DNA from: Polytrichum commune
Taxonomy: Eukaryota > Streptophyta > Polytrichopsida > Polytrichales > Polytrichaceae
Length of the DNA stretch: 64,000 nucleotides
Assembly: GCA_950295325.1 (NCBI GenBank)
Contig: OX485805.1
Location: 50,616,758-50,680,757, forward strand
Direction: 5' to 3'
The translations under genes were made by a program, and so were the position numbers. The notes under the pieces are model-generated. The model saw only the letters and a list, made by a program, of their open reading frames with translations. It had not been told where the DNA came from and did not search any database. Below are positions 1-11,514 of this stretch, piece after piece. The stretch's first letter is position 1; every line of letters begins with the position of its first letter.

Positions 1-463
1 GGAGAGTTTGGGGGCATAGTTGATCAAGATCCTAGTGTTTTCAAATCCAACATCTTTCGGTTCTTCGTCGCTAAACTTGGGGGTATATTCTAAATATTCC
101 TCTAAAACGATCGCTAATGTTCCCAAAGTCTTGATGAACTTGAACCGTTTATTTTTCTACCCATTCATTGCTTACGACATAGTTTGAAATGTATAGAATA
201 TACAATTATCATGTGTAGCATTGGTCACCAAAATACTAGATATTGCGTACAATTGTACACTATTACATTATATGCTGTACTTGACGAAATGTACACTCCG
301 ATTTCAACTTATTTCATTCATTTGAGTAAAGAGAAATTTATGAGAAGAAAGAGAGAGAAAATTGTCTACGACATACCTTCATTTCTAGGAAATGACGAAA
401 GATGAAGTTACCCATTTTTTTAGGAAGAATAAATTTTCTTCTCTCCGATGCCTTGTTGGGGCT
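1..463. other. Intergenic, nothing recognised
   Basis: AT-rich sequence with two short open frames (73 and 66 aa) that show no motif, no splice context and no family resemblance. No repeat shared with the rest of the window was seen before the MITE that starts at 467. Confidence 0.5.
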
Positions 464-466
464 TTA

Positions 467-965
467 GGGCCATTTCACACACGAGCCAAGAGCTGTGACC
501 ACGAAATTGTGAGAGCCCAAATGAAAGTGTCCAAAGGCCGTCCCACAACACCTCCAAAATCATGCAGTGTGGTCATGGACTCTCAAGTGTAGTGTGAAGT
601 CACATGTGACCAGGCTCTCAACCAAATGCTATTTCAATGAATTTTTATTCACGTGGGTCCTCCCGCATGATAATATAGAATAAATCAACAATTGTGAGTG
701 TTTGGAGTGCCATGGTCTCCCGGTTTTGTGTTAGGCTTACCTCCAAGAGGTGATTTTTGAAAATAATCCAAGTGACCATGAAACATGATCCATTCGATGC
801 CATGTAGGAATCCATGTAGACTTTACATGCATCTTGCATTCACATACTCCATTGGTCCCTCAAGCGTAGTGTGAAACGAACTTGGACCGGCTCCACCTTT
901 TCCACCAATGAGAGTGCTTGAAGTGTAATGGTCACGGGTTCGCAGTCTCGTGTGTGTAGTGGCCC
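467..965 (+). mobile_element. MITE-A copy 1, PIF/Harbinger (Tourist)-like, about 500 bp
   Basis: Non-autonomous DNA element with inverted ends. The left end starts GGGCCATTTCACACACGAG and the right end read in reverse starts GGGCCACTACACACACGAG; similarity continues inward for about 50 bp (GTGACCA block). The left flank is TTA, but the right flank is ATG, so the target duplication has decayed here. Related copies lie at 5995-6488, 36780-37287 (inverted), about 9255-9409 and 38326-38659. The superfamily call rests on the TWA duplications of the other copies and on the GGGCC terminus. No protein is encoded. Confidence 0.8.
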
Positions 966-3900
966 ATGTAGTGTCACATTAAAGGGTTATAGAGGTGTTG
1001 CAACTTTGTGCCACTAAACCGGTGCTAATAACCCCCACATTTAAAGAACCACTAAGTAGCCCACTCGGAGACCACCACATGAAGAAACACAAAACACATA
1101 CCCTTATGAACATCACAACCACATTAACATCACCAATACAAAAATCATTCAATCACCAAGTTTCCATGGTCACCTTGGTTACCCTGGTTACTATAGTGCC
1201 CACCCCGAGAGGGGTTAGTAGTCCTGCACCATTGTTATTATGGGCATAATACCAAGGGTGGGTTGAACGGGCATTCCAATCACGCTGATCCCACAAGGAC
1301 CAACGGTTCTTCTCTTCTCTTCTCTCTCTGTTGCAACCATGGAGGCTCGGACTAGGATTACCATGGGAATTTTGGGGGCATTGTTGTTAATGATATGGAA
1401 TTTACACATGGGTATAATACAAGTCGCATATAATTTTTGGACCCAAAGGTTATAAGAAAATTTGGAGCGAATAGGCACTTGTGAATTCATGTAGAGAGTG
1501 TCTATACAATATCCTTGGAAAACCCATCATTGTTGTAAATGTATTCTAATAACAAGCAACTAGTTGCAAAGATTGTGTTGTCCTAATATTATATTGCACA
1601 TTTGACCAATTCCTCTTGGTTGCCGAGCAATGACCAAACTTTGGCTCATATTAGAGACCACTTTACATCAACAATCACTTCCAACTGGACTCTATTGGAA
1701 GAGCAAGTTACTAACACTATACAAAGTGGGTGAGTCCAACTCCCTGGGGCAAATGAGACCACGGAAATAGCATCAGAACCCCAAAATCATTCTAGTATAG
1801 TCATCCTCCATCAAAACGTTCTAAAAAAAGATCTATAAAAGTATGATCATATTATGTATAGGAGACTAGTAGTTACAATAATCCGTGTATTGTGGGTTTG
1901 CAATCCTTGTTTCAAAGATTGCAAACCTTAGTTTATTAATCGTGGGAAAACTAACATTAGTGGCAACAACTACTATTTGGTCGAAGTACTAACCGATCGT
2001 TGCTCGGGGTTTAAGAAAACAACGTTGGAGGTTGACTTTCGCCTCCCATTAACACCCGGCGATCCTTGTTCACATTACAAAGTGTTCTTGTGACATTTAT
2101 TGCAAGCTTTTTGTCTTGCTCGCTTGACAACTTTTGGGTATGTTTCTAGCAAGGGTGCCACTAGCATGGATAGGGATTCTAGTGGGGCCATGTTAGGTTG
2201 TTGACAAACGAGGAACCAAAATGAATGTTCTAACGTGCTCCTCTTCGCCCGACCCTTCAAATACTCAAGTCACGACGATTCTTTAATACATAGATAGAGG
2301 GCAATCACATTACATATGTCACTCATCAATATATATATCTTACGACTATTTTAATGTCGACTAACTTAGTAAGACGCTTTAATTTGGAGATGTGTTGTAA
2401 CTCGCTTCGAAGGCGGCCATAGGGAGGGGTATCTCGTACACATTTCAAGTTGATTGAAATGATTGGCCCCACAAAGATCCACCAACCAACCAACCAACAC
2501 ATCAACACAATCAATACAAAAAATCTTGGCTCCATGGTAGATCTCCAAGGTTTAAGCATAATAACTTAGAAAGATGAGGGCCGTGATCGGAGCGAGGTTG
2601 AATTTAAGATGGAAATCTACTTCATCAATATAGTATTTAATGTGAAGGGCACATAACAACTAGGTTAGTTTATGCCTAACTTCTTTATGTGCACCTTGTC
2701 ATGGTGAACATGACATCATACATGCCCATGATCCCGCGATATTTAATGTGTTCATGATACCGAGTTTTTAACCCTAGTATGTTGCGACGTAGATTGTATA
2801 TGGTTTTCAATGCGTGGAGTAATACCGTAATTATGGGCAAGAGGAATAACATAGATCTCAACCATCCATGATCATTACTACGAATATTAAAATTGGCCGG
2901 AATGTTGATCGCAATTTGGCACATGGTCTCTTACACAAATGCCACGCGCTAGTGACTCACTAACTTACACCAATGAAGTGGAATAAAATATTACTTTTGG
3001 TTTAAAAGTTTCCGGTGGGCTCCTAGTTACAATTCCGGTCAATCTTGCCGTCCGGTCTATAAACACGGGTTTTCGAGAACAAAATGACAAGCAAACACTC
3101 CAAATCAAACGCTCACATGTGTGAATGATGAAATTCCATAATTCACATGATTTTCTTATTAAAATTAAATAATCTCGTAAAGAGACATCATACCGCAACT
3201 CCCACATTGGTTGGGTGGACGATATTATGGACCTTGGCCTCATTGAGAATTTTCAATTGCCCACTCGCTTATTTTGGAACATACGAGTCACCACCTACCT
3301 ATATATACATAAATATAAATATAAATATGTATATTTATATATACACATATGTACATATGTTTATGATGTATGTCATGAAAGTTTGGAAGCTTCTTTTGTT
3401 TCAACAACATATGCAAGGTCAAACACACTGTAAATTGCGAATGAAATGTGAGAGAGATTGGAATCTCTTATTGTGATTCTTCTAGGCTTTGGGATGGTGG
3501 AGCACAAAATGTGAGGGTGTCCAAAATTGATGGATGAATACATGTCATCAAATAGATTGATATTCTCTCTTGGATGAAAACGTGACCGTCCATGAGTAAT
3601 CAACACTCTACATATAAATAGGTAGATAGATAGATTATGCAGACGCACACATTCTCTTTATACAAAAGTCCTCCGCCGTTGGGTGGCATTAACTTAGCTT
3701 ATGGGTAAAGAGGCTCTTCGTTTGGGATTGTTTCTTTAAGGACATAACATTCTTTTATAAGGCAATGTTGTTTAGTTTCCACCATGAGTAAGTGAATGTA
3801 AGGACACTCAAGTTCAGTACATGTAGCAAGGAGTTTTGGTTTCTTAAAGCCTACATTGAGCATCCTCTGCCCTTGATTAAAGGCGCGCATAATAAACATG

Positions 3901-5427
3901 TATTGTTGAGAAATAGTATGAAGTTGTTCTTTATCCATTTACTAACTAGCTAGTCTCTATACACCCAGTTAGGTCACTCATTGCATTTTAAAAACTATGT
4001 GTGGTCTAATTAGGGAGGATTATATTCATTTGACATAAATATAATAAAATACTTCCACATAATTTAGAGATTTAAAAATTGTATAATCCAATTACAAGTA
4101 ACTTAGATAGGCTTTAAATGTGAAACTATAAAATACTAATACCAATACTAATAATAACGCAGGGGTTCAAGATAAAGACCTTGGGATTCTTGTCAAGTAA
4201 GGATAGATATCCACGCATGCTCCATGATATTTGGGTGAAAATGGCAACATAATATGCCCAAGATGGATGAAATTTCCAACGTTTGTTACTAATTGTCTTC
4301 CTTAACCTACACTCCCATACTCCCACATTTATCTAGGCTAGGATTGACTACTAAATGTGCAGCAAAAACGAAAAGAGGAAGTTCCACAAACTATGGATTA
4401 AGTGGAAATGTTGTTAGCATTCAAAATGGAGTAGACAAGGATTCATGGATGGGTAGGTAGGGTGCATGCCTTGTGGAGGCACAATGGTAAACAATTTGAC
4501 ATTCTAAAACAACTTGTTGAAAACGTGGCCTTAACAAAGGAATCAAGGAGGTCAAATCCTAACAATCCCCACATGGGAGTGATGTTGCAATATTGTTGAA
4601 AATGTCTTGGCTCATACAAGTTTAAGTATGATCACACATATAGCAAATAGATTGATGTAGATTGTGTTATATCCACTGTAAGTATGAGTTATAATTTTGT
4701 GAATGATGTATACACTCTAGATAGGAATGATGTAGAGTAATTGTTCAAGTTTGTCATCAAATGTAATACATAGGCTGACAACGCACTGTGGCCTAGGGCT
4801 AGATTGCCATAGAGTGGGTGCCGTGTTTATGAACACATGTTCACTCTTGTTGTGTTTCTGCCCTAAGCCTCCTTTTGTGATGCTTTATGGAAATGTAATA
4901 ATTAACCCTAAATTTGTAGGCTTGTAAGTAGTTTTGGAACTGTGCTTAATTTTCTTGTTGCATTTTCCAATTATGTTACACTCTTGAATGATTTGCTCCT
5001 GGTTGTTGTAGTTGCATGTTTTGTCATCTTGAAGTGTTGCACTGGTATGATTTTGCAATGCTATCTATGAATTGTGCCTTTTTGTGGCTATGTTTTGTTG
5101 CGCCCCAATATGTATACTCTTGATGGATACATGCATAATGCCATTGCATGATTCAACTTTGTACCCCATTTTCTAGTGGAATGCCAGTTACTCCAACCCC
5201 TCCCCCCTTTCCCCCAAATAGCCCTATTTGTGCAATCAAATTTTATTGTATATATATGGGAGGCCTATACATATAGATTTGAACTTGTGTATATAGATAG
5301 AGAGATAGATAGATAGATGGTTGTTCTTCTTGCAAATATTTTGTATCAAGGAATATTAATTTGAGATGACACATACACATTATTTTGAGATCTTAGTGAA
5401 GTGTGCACCCCATTATTTGAGGGCCTC
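966..5427. other. Intergenic, no gene recognised
   Basis: About 4.5 kb without a credible coding region. Open frames are at most 109 aa, and the 3147-3476 frame runs through a TATA/AAT-rich microsatellite-like tract (3300-3365). Nothing with TIRs or LTR ends was recognised, although much of it is probably decayed repeat DNA. Confidence 0.4.
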
Positions 5428-5435
5428 CCAAGGAA

Positions 5436-5975
5436 CCCCAGGGGGTGGACTCTTCATACCACCTGTGAACTAATGTGAGTGTAAGAAGGGGTATTATCTG
5501 AGGCATTAGCATAGATATTAAACATAAGGGAGAGGTTTTATTTTTCTCTAGTGTGTACATTTAAAAAGGCTATTAAGAACTTTGAAGTAATGGTAGATGT
5601 ACAAAAGGGGATCTTAAGATTTAGAGAAAAAATTGGCAATAGATGCTCTTGTCATTATTTGTTTGATGTAATCGTATAGCTACATGCTATGAATGTAACA
5701 AATTCATTGACCTTCTCATGGGAAAATGAAAGTGAAAGTGAATCTTGTATGGAATAAAAGCCTATTAAATCCATGAGGTATATTTTGTATACGTAGTGGA
5801 GGCATTTATCATATTCAATTGAAAAACTTAGTATAAAAAACATGAGTCCATTTTCTAGCATATTGTTAGTATGTATACATTTTCTTTCTCTCTACAAAAT
5901 TTTCATATAAGGGGTTTAATTTCATAGTAACCCACACAAGTCATTTAGGTTTCCAATGAAGAGTCCACCCCCTGG
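5436..5975. mobile_element. hAT-like non-autonomous element (family hAT-N), copy 1
   Basis: 540-bp element flanked by a perfect 8-bp direct repeat, CCAAGGAA, at 5428-5435 and 5976-5983. The left end contains CAGGGGGTGGACTCTTCAT and the right end carries its complement. The 8-bp duplication together with a CAGGG-type terminus is typical of the hAT superfamily. Members of the same family lie at 17434-17930 (fragment), 38855-41358, 52624-54787 and 59316-60000. There is no coding capacity. Confidence 0.8.
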
Positions 5976-5994
5976 CCAAGGAATGCAAAGCTAA

Positions 5995-6488
5995 GGGCCA
6001 CTTCACACACAAGCCAAGTGCCGTGACCATGAAATTGTGAGAGCCCAAAAGAAAGTGTCCAAAGGCTGTCTCCATACACCTCCAAAATCATGTAGTGTGG
6101 TCACGGATCTTCAAGTGTAGTGTGAAGCCATATGTGAGGGGCCTCAACAAAACATTTCAATGAATTTCTATTCACACGGGTCCTCATGCATGATAAAATA
6201 GAATAAATCAACGGTGGTGAGCGTTCGGAATGCCATGATCTCCCGGTTTTGTGTGAGACCTACCTCCAAGAGGTGGTTATTGAAAATAGTCCAAGTGACC
6301 ATGAAACATGATCCATTCGATGCCATGTAGGAATCCATGTAGACTTTACATCCATCTTGCATTCACATACTCCGTTGGTCCCTCAAGCATAGTGTGAAGC
6401 GAACTTGGACCAGCTCCGCCTTTTCCACCAATGAGAGTGCTTGAAGTGTAATGGTCACGGGCTCTCAGTCTCGTGTGTGAAGTGGCCC
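5995..6488 (+). mobile_element. MITE-A copy 2, complete, TAA target duplication
   Basis: 494-bp copy of MITE-A in the same orientation as copy 1. It begins GGGCCACTTCACACACAAG and ends with the complement of GGGCCACTTCACACACGAG. It is flanked by TAA at 5992-5994 and 6489-6491, the TWA duplication expected for PIF/Harbinger elements. It sits only 11 bp from the 8-bp duplication of the preceding hAT-like element. Confidence 0.88.
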
Positions 6489-6491
6489 TAA

Positions 6492-6946
6492 GAAGGAAGG
6501 AAGAGAAGGGGATAAAATCATAAGAAAAGATGAGGAGGGGAAAGAAAGGATTGTGTGAGGGAGGCCCAAGAAGGAAAATAGGTTTTACTTGTGTATGTTA
6601 GACCTGATGTGGTCACCTTCCCAATGATATGGCACATATATTAAAATTAAGTTCTTTCTCTAGCTATTTTGAAATTGAGTCCACATAACATAATTAAGTA
6701 GTGTGCATTTGTTCATGTGTCCCCAAGAATATAACCATAGGATGCCGCAACTAGGGCACATTCAAGCTGAATTTGCACTTACAACGGCATCCATGGTCAT
6801 ATTCTCAGGGCCCACATGAATGAAAGCACATTGCCTAACAATGTTATGCATGATTGGAAGTAGAGGTGACTAATAAACAATGGAGGATATCCAAAGTATG
6901 TCAAAATTTGAAGGTTTCTGTGATTTGTACCAATATTGGACTACAC
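6492..6946. other. Intergenic, nothing recognised
   Basis: Purine-rich stretch after MITE-A copy 2 followed by ordinary AT-rich sequence. No open frame above 60 codons and no repeat termini were seen. Confidence 0.4.
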
Positions 6947-7970
6947 TAAATATTGTATATAGTGTCATATGGTATTTATGTCACAATAGTAGTTTTCTAA
7001 TGACACTTCTTATGAATAAGTGAACAAATATTGTCATGGATGATGGATGAGTTTATCCATTGGCCAAAACCCTACCTTCTCTTGTTGGCTACTCTTCTTT
7101 AGGTTGTGCATAATGCATGAAATCCATGCCAATTATTGAAAGAAAGTTTGGTATAACTTGCATCCTAACAAATATGTGATGAACTATTTTCATGAATGAT
7201 TGAAAATTGGATGAAAAATCACTTAGTAAGTGACAATGTTTGCAACACTATAAATCTATAATCCCCCCCCAAAATTTACAAGGAATAACAAATAATGTTA
7301 GGTTAACATTTAGTGTTGGTGACACTGCTATGGGGCTTACAATTAGGAGTTGTTTACACCATGGACCATGAAGTGGTCCCAAGGCCCTGTAAAATTTGTG
7401 ATTGGTTGTTGAACTTGTCCCGGGACCACTTCGGTTTACACCAAGGAAAACATGTCAAAGTATCATGGAGTTCAAGGTCCTCAAAAGACATATTTTAAGG
7501 CCTACATCATCCACTGACATGGTCCAACAAGTTTTGTGGTGGGAGAGGCAAAAGAGGTGCTTTAGTAGAAAAAGGCAAAGGCCTATGGTAGAAAAACATT
7601 GTATTAATAAAAATTTTATGAATGTATTTTTTAAGAGGAAGAGAAGATGAAGACAAGCGAATGACCAAACTTGGTTTTTTCTTTTCAAAACTACCTTTTT
7701 GGGGCATGTATTGAAAAATCAACACATTCTCTTTTTGGTGCATGGTCATTCCTCTTGGTCAACATTGGGTTTACACCTAGTGAGGGGCCCAAAGGTTTTG
7801 TAAATTGATTTCTTAAGAAATCAAATCATGGAAGTTGGACCATGAAGTCGGACCATGGGAAAAGGCCATTGTCCATGGTTTGACTTCATGGTCCATGGTA
7901 TAAACCAACCCTTAGTATTGAGCAACCCAATTAAAATTGGTGGCACTAAATAAAATATCAATGTAGTGTA
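6947..7970 (+). repeat. Dispersed repeat R1, copy 1, split by MITE-B
   Basis: The sequence either side of the MITE at 7346-7911 matches 8699-9070. Shared blocks include GTGTCATATGGTATTT near the start, GTCATGGATGATGGATGAG in the middle and AGTATTGAGCAA just after the MITE. Copy 2 lacks the MITE, so this pair gives an occupied and an empty site. The nature of R1 itself is unknown; no termini or coding region were recognised. Confidence 0.75.
7346..7911 (+). mobile_element. MITE-B copy 1, complete, TTA target duplication
   Basis: 566-bp element with inverted ends. The left end is GGAGTTGTTTACACCATGGA and the right end in reverse is GGGTTGGTTTATACCATGGA; both continue with CCATGAAGT. It is flanked by TTA at 7343-7345 and 7912-7914. 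The paralogous repeat at 8699-9070 has a single TTA (9016-9018) at this point, which confirms the ends. It is probably a Tourist-type PIF/Harbinger derivative. Two open frames inside it (61 and 82 aa) have no recognisable product. Confidence 0.88.
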
Positions 7971-8698
7971 TACTAGGTGAGTGCATTGTATCAACACTCA
8001 ATATCAACAATGATATATTAAAAAAAACATAATCCGGTTGACTTCAAAAATTGGGATACCACAAGATGAGACCATCTTTATATACATATATATATATATA
8101 TAAATGTCATTATTTGGGTCCACCATCATCATCATCATACAATATACCATAATGAAATAGGATACATTTTATCTAGACATGAAGAGTCTTGGATGGTATA
8201 TGGACCCGAATGGTATCAAAACAAAATCATCCTTAAATACATGTACCCTACTACTACCGGTATCAAAAACATACGAATTCGTCTTCATTCATAGTACATA
8301 CCCAAGCCTTGTGTGTTTATATGTACATATGAAAGAGGTGCTCTCAAGCTCGGTGTCCTTAAAAGATACGGGTTTATTTTTTACGGTGTTGAAGCTCCTT
8401 TCTTGTGTACGGGTAAAAGGAGAAAGTGAAAGGGAATGAAGGCAAAAGGATTCGAATGACAAGCCGGATGCCATAGCCAAATAAAGAGAAAAGAAGTACA
8501 CATGCGAAGAGTGGAGCTTCAATTCCCCTTGTCCCCTCCGCATCCCACATTAAATATTAGTGTACGGGCTTCCTTTTCAAGCGATTTATTGGTCAACAAA
8601 AGCTCAAGCATATTAGAGTTATCCGTAATGTCACTCAAAGCGGAACAAAACCGTGGATTTCATCCTTCTTTGAGAAAAAATTCTATTGATAGCCACTC
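7971..8698. other. Intergenic, no gene recognised
   Basis: Contains a short (AT)n tract near 8085-8102 and three small open frames (70-86 aa) without motifs. It lies between the two R1 copies but matches neither. Confidence 0.4.
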
Positions 8699-9070
8699 TA
8701 AGTATGATATTTAGTGTCATATGGTATTTTATGTCACTAGGGTAACTTTTCAGATGATGCTTCTTATGAATAAGTGGACAAATATTGTCATGGATGATGG
8801 ATGAGTTTCATTCATTGGCTAAAACCCTACCTTGTCTTGTCAACAACTTGTGATGAAATATTGTCATGGATGATTGAAATTTGTATGAATAATCACTTGG
8901 TAAGTGACAGTAATTGCAACACTATAAATCTATACTCCCTAAAATGTTTTATGAGGAATGACAAATAATGTTGGGTTAACATGTAGTGTTGGTGACAGTA
9001 CACCACGGTTGACAATTAGTATTGAGCAAGACAACTAGAATTGGTGACAACAAATATCATATTTAGTGTA
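8699..9070 (+). repeat. Dispersed repeat R1, copy 2 (empty MITE-B site)
   Basis: Direct repeat of the R1 sequence around 6947-7970, without the 566-bp MITE-B. The unoccupied site reads GACAATTAGTATTGAGCAA at 9011-9029. There is no coding region. Confidence 0.75.
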
Positions 9071-9254
9071 GTTAGTTCATCGTACATTGGAGCCTGTTTT
9101 GAAAGTTCGATGAGATTTTGGGACCTCTTCTTTTCATCTCTCAAGTTCTGTGAAACTTTTAGGATTTCAAATAGGGTATGCACTTGGGACAAGCCATCTT
9201 AAATCCCAAATTGACCTATGCAAATTCCAGCAGAGCATCCACCCTTATCCACTA

Positions 9255-9409
9255 CCTCCCATGTAGGACTCCATGTAGACTTTTCATCTATGAACTTTTC
9301 TTTGGGCCTTTAGGCTTTCACCTCCTAGTGTGAAGTGAACCTGGACAGTCTCTGCACTCTTGACCAATGAGATGGTCATGGGCCTTCAGTCTTGTGTGTG
9401 AAATGGCCC
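9255..9409 (+). mobile_element. MITE-A fragment (right part)
   Basis: The right portion of a MITE-A copy ends GTGTGTGAAATGGCCC at 9409 and is followed by TTA (9410-9412). It retains the internal blocks CCATGTAGACTTTTCAT and GACCAATGAGA. The left part is missing or too diverged to place. Confidence 0.65.
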
Positions 9410-9412
9410 TTA

Positions 9413-11250
9413 GTTTAGTCCGCCCATCCTAATAGGACAAGCTAGAAAGCTAACTTTTAATAGCGTGACACCACTCTTTGCGTATGATAATTTATGCATG
9501 AAGAAAACTTGGGTAACTTTGTGTTAATTTTCATAAACTCAAGGTTGGAGACGTAACCCATCGTTTCATTTGCATGACTTTATGAATAACTCTATTGGAT
9601 CCATCTTCATCTACATAACCCACATATCGGGCCTATTCCGGACCTAGAATAAAATAAACCCTCAATTAAAGGCTATTCTAGTCATGGTATTTAGTGTGGG
9701 TTTGTAAAAATAAGTTTCATGCCCATGGTTGTTCTAAATATCATACTATATATAATATTATAACCTTAAATTATGATATTATGATATATGTGTTACTACT
9801 ATTACTACTATTAATACTTAGAATGATCATTTAGCAACATCTGAATCAAAATTGCATTTACAATTCTATAGATAGACACAACAACAAAAATGTAGTTTCA
9901 TCTAAAATCTAGAGGAAATCATTGTATAGGGAGTCAAGTTATTATGTTGGATGGATGAGAGGTACATTTGTATATCAAAACTTCCTCTCTCCATTTTGGA
10001 GTAGATTATACTCCAGCTTAACTTGCACCAAGTAATCCAAGATAATCATCAATGATGGACTAGTATATAGGTGAATGCACGGGCTCAGGTATCATGGTGT
10101 CCATGTAAATTCCTCCATTGTAAAGGCGAAAAGATACCGAAGAGTTTATAAAGAACATTTTTTAAAAATATTATTTGACTCCAGAACTAGCATAAAAAAA
10201 AAACCAAAGTAGTCCAGTGGAGTCCGGTTGTAACAAATTGGCCTCCACCTTGTAGGACGGTTGCTTTTATGAGAGCCCCTTCATCCACAATGGATGAGAT
10301 TACATTGACACCAAGAATCCCAAGCCGTATGTCTGGAATCAATATGCAATGGTATCAATCAACCCTACTAGACTCGTGGCAAAACTATAACACCACTCAA
10401 ATATGGACTTGGTGAGTATCACTAGATGAAAGGATCTTTGTATAGCCAAGTCATCATTTGGGACAATATCAATGTTGTACTCATATCACTTATCCCTTAA
10501 CTTCCTAGAGCGTATTTTGGTTTTGTTAGATCACCTAAAAACTAAGCTTTCTAAGTTCAAATTTATTTGTTGCTAGTGATTTTAAGATCACATCAATACA
10601 ATAGAAATATTTAATAGTTTCATGATTTTTCTATAATCATTTTATAATCATTAAATTCCAAGGCAATGTGAAAAACATATGCAATAAAAATTATATTCCA
10701 AACTTTCAAGAGCATATTAAAAATAAATATACACTTTGAGGTAAGAAAAAGAGTCTATAGAGTATTGAAAAGTTCTAAATCATAATAATATTAGATTATT
10801 ATATATAAAACCGTCAAAAAAAAATGGAAATGCTAGTTCATTCTTGACTTAGTTTTAAAATTTGTTGTGAACGACCATCTTTTCATATTGGAATGGGATC
10901 ATTGTCATCGACACGATGATACTTATTGTGACCTTCCTACCACCTCTTTTTGGATAAATTTGCCTTCAAAAGTCATTCATAAGCCCAAATATGGCCTCTT
11001 AGGAAGTTAAAGGTAAAGAGGCCAATGGGATGATGGTCCCAGTACAAGCCGTGGTCTTGAAGTTGTTAGGGTAGAATTATTATTACTTGTGTAATTTCAC
11101 AAGTGGGTCTGAATATAATATTATTGGATGCACTTGACACCAACCCATGTATATGCAATGTTGTGGTATTGCCTCTACATGTCCTAGTGGATGGCAAATC
11201 GGCTTAGAAACTCACAACATATAGAATAGTGAAAGCATTATTGATAGTCA
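9413..11250. other. Intergenic, nothing recognised
   Basis: AT-rich DNA without any open frame of useful length. A compound ATT/ACT microsatellite-like tract lies around 9790-9815. No repeat termini were found. Confidence 0.4.
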
Positions 11251-11514
11251 TAAAATCACTATATTCGTTAATTTGGGACTTTTTTGGCATTTTGAGACAG
11301 TTACAAATATAAGAGCATGGATAAAATCACACAGATTTTGAAGAATGTTGTAAGATGCAAATACTTTGAAGCGAGTGTTCATATCAAGAACCCAATTAAG
11401 AACTCATATCAAGGTGGTTAAGGTAGGACGACCCAAACATTAGACCATGTTATTGTGGTCCATATATCAATTTGAGACAAGAGAAAGTCTCAAATTAATG
11501 AATATAGTGATTAA
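11251..11514. repeat. Inverted-repeat element, candidate MITE (264 bp)
   Basis: Two arms of about 30 bp, 11251-11280 and 11486-11514, are reverse complements with few mismatches. Both read inward as AATCACTATATTC followed by TTAATTTG. The roughly 205-bp interior shows no coding potential. The size and terminal inverted repeats fit a small non-autonomous DNA element, but no clear target duplication was seen. Confidence 0.6.
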
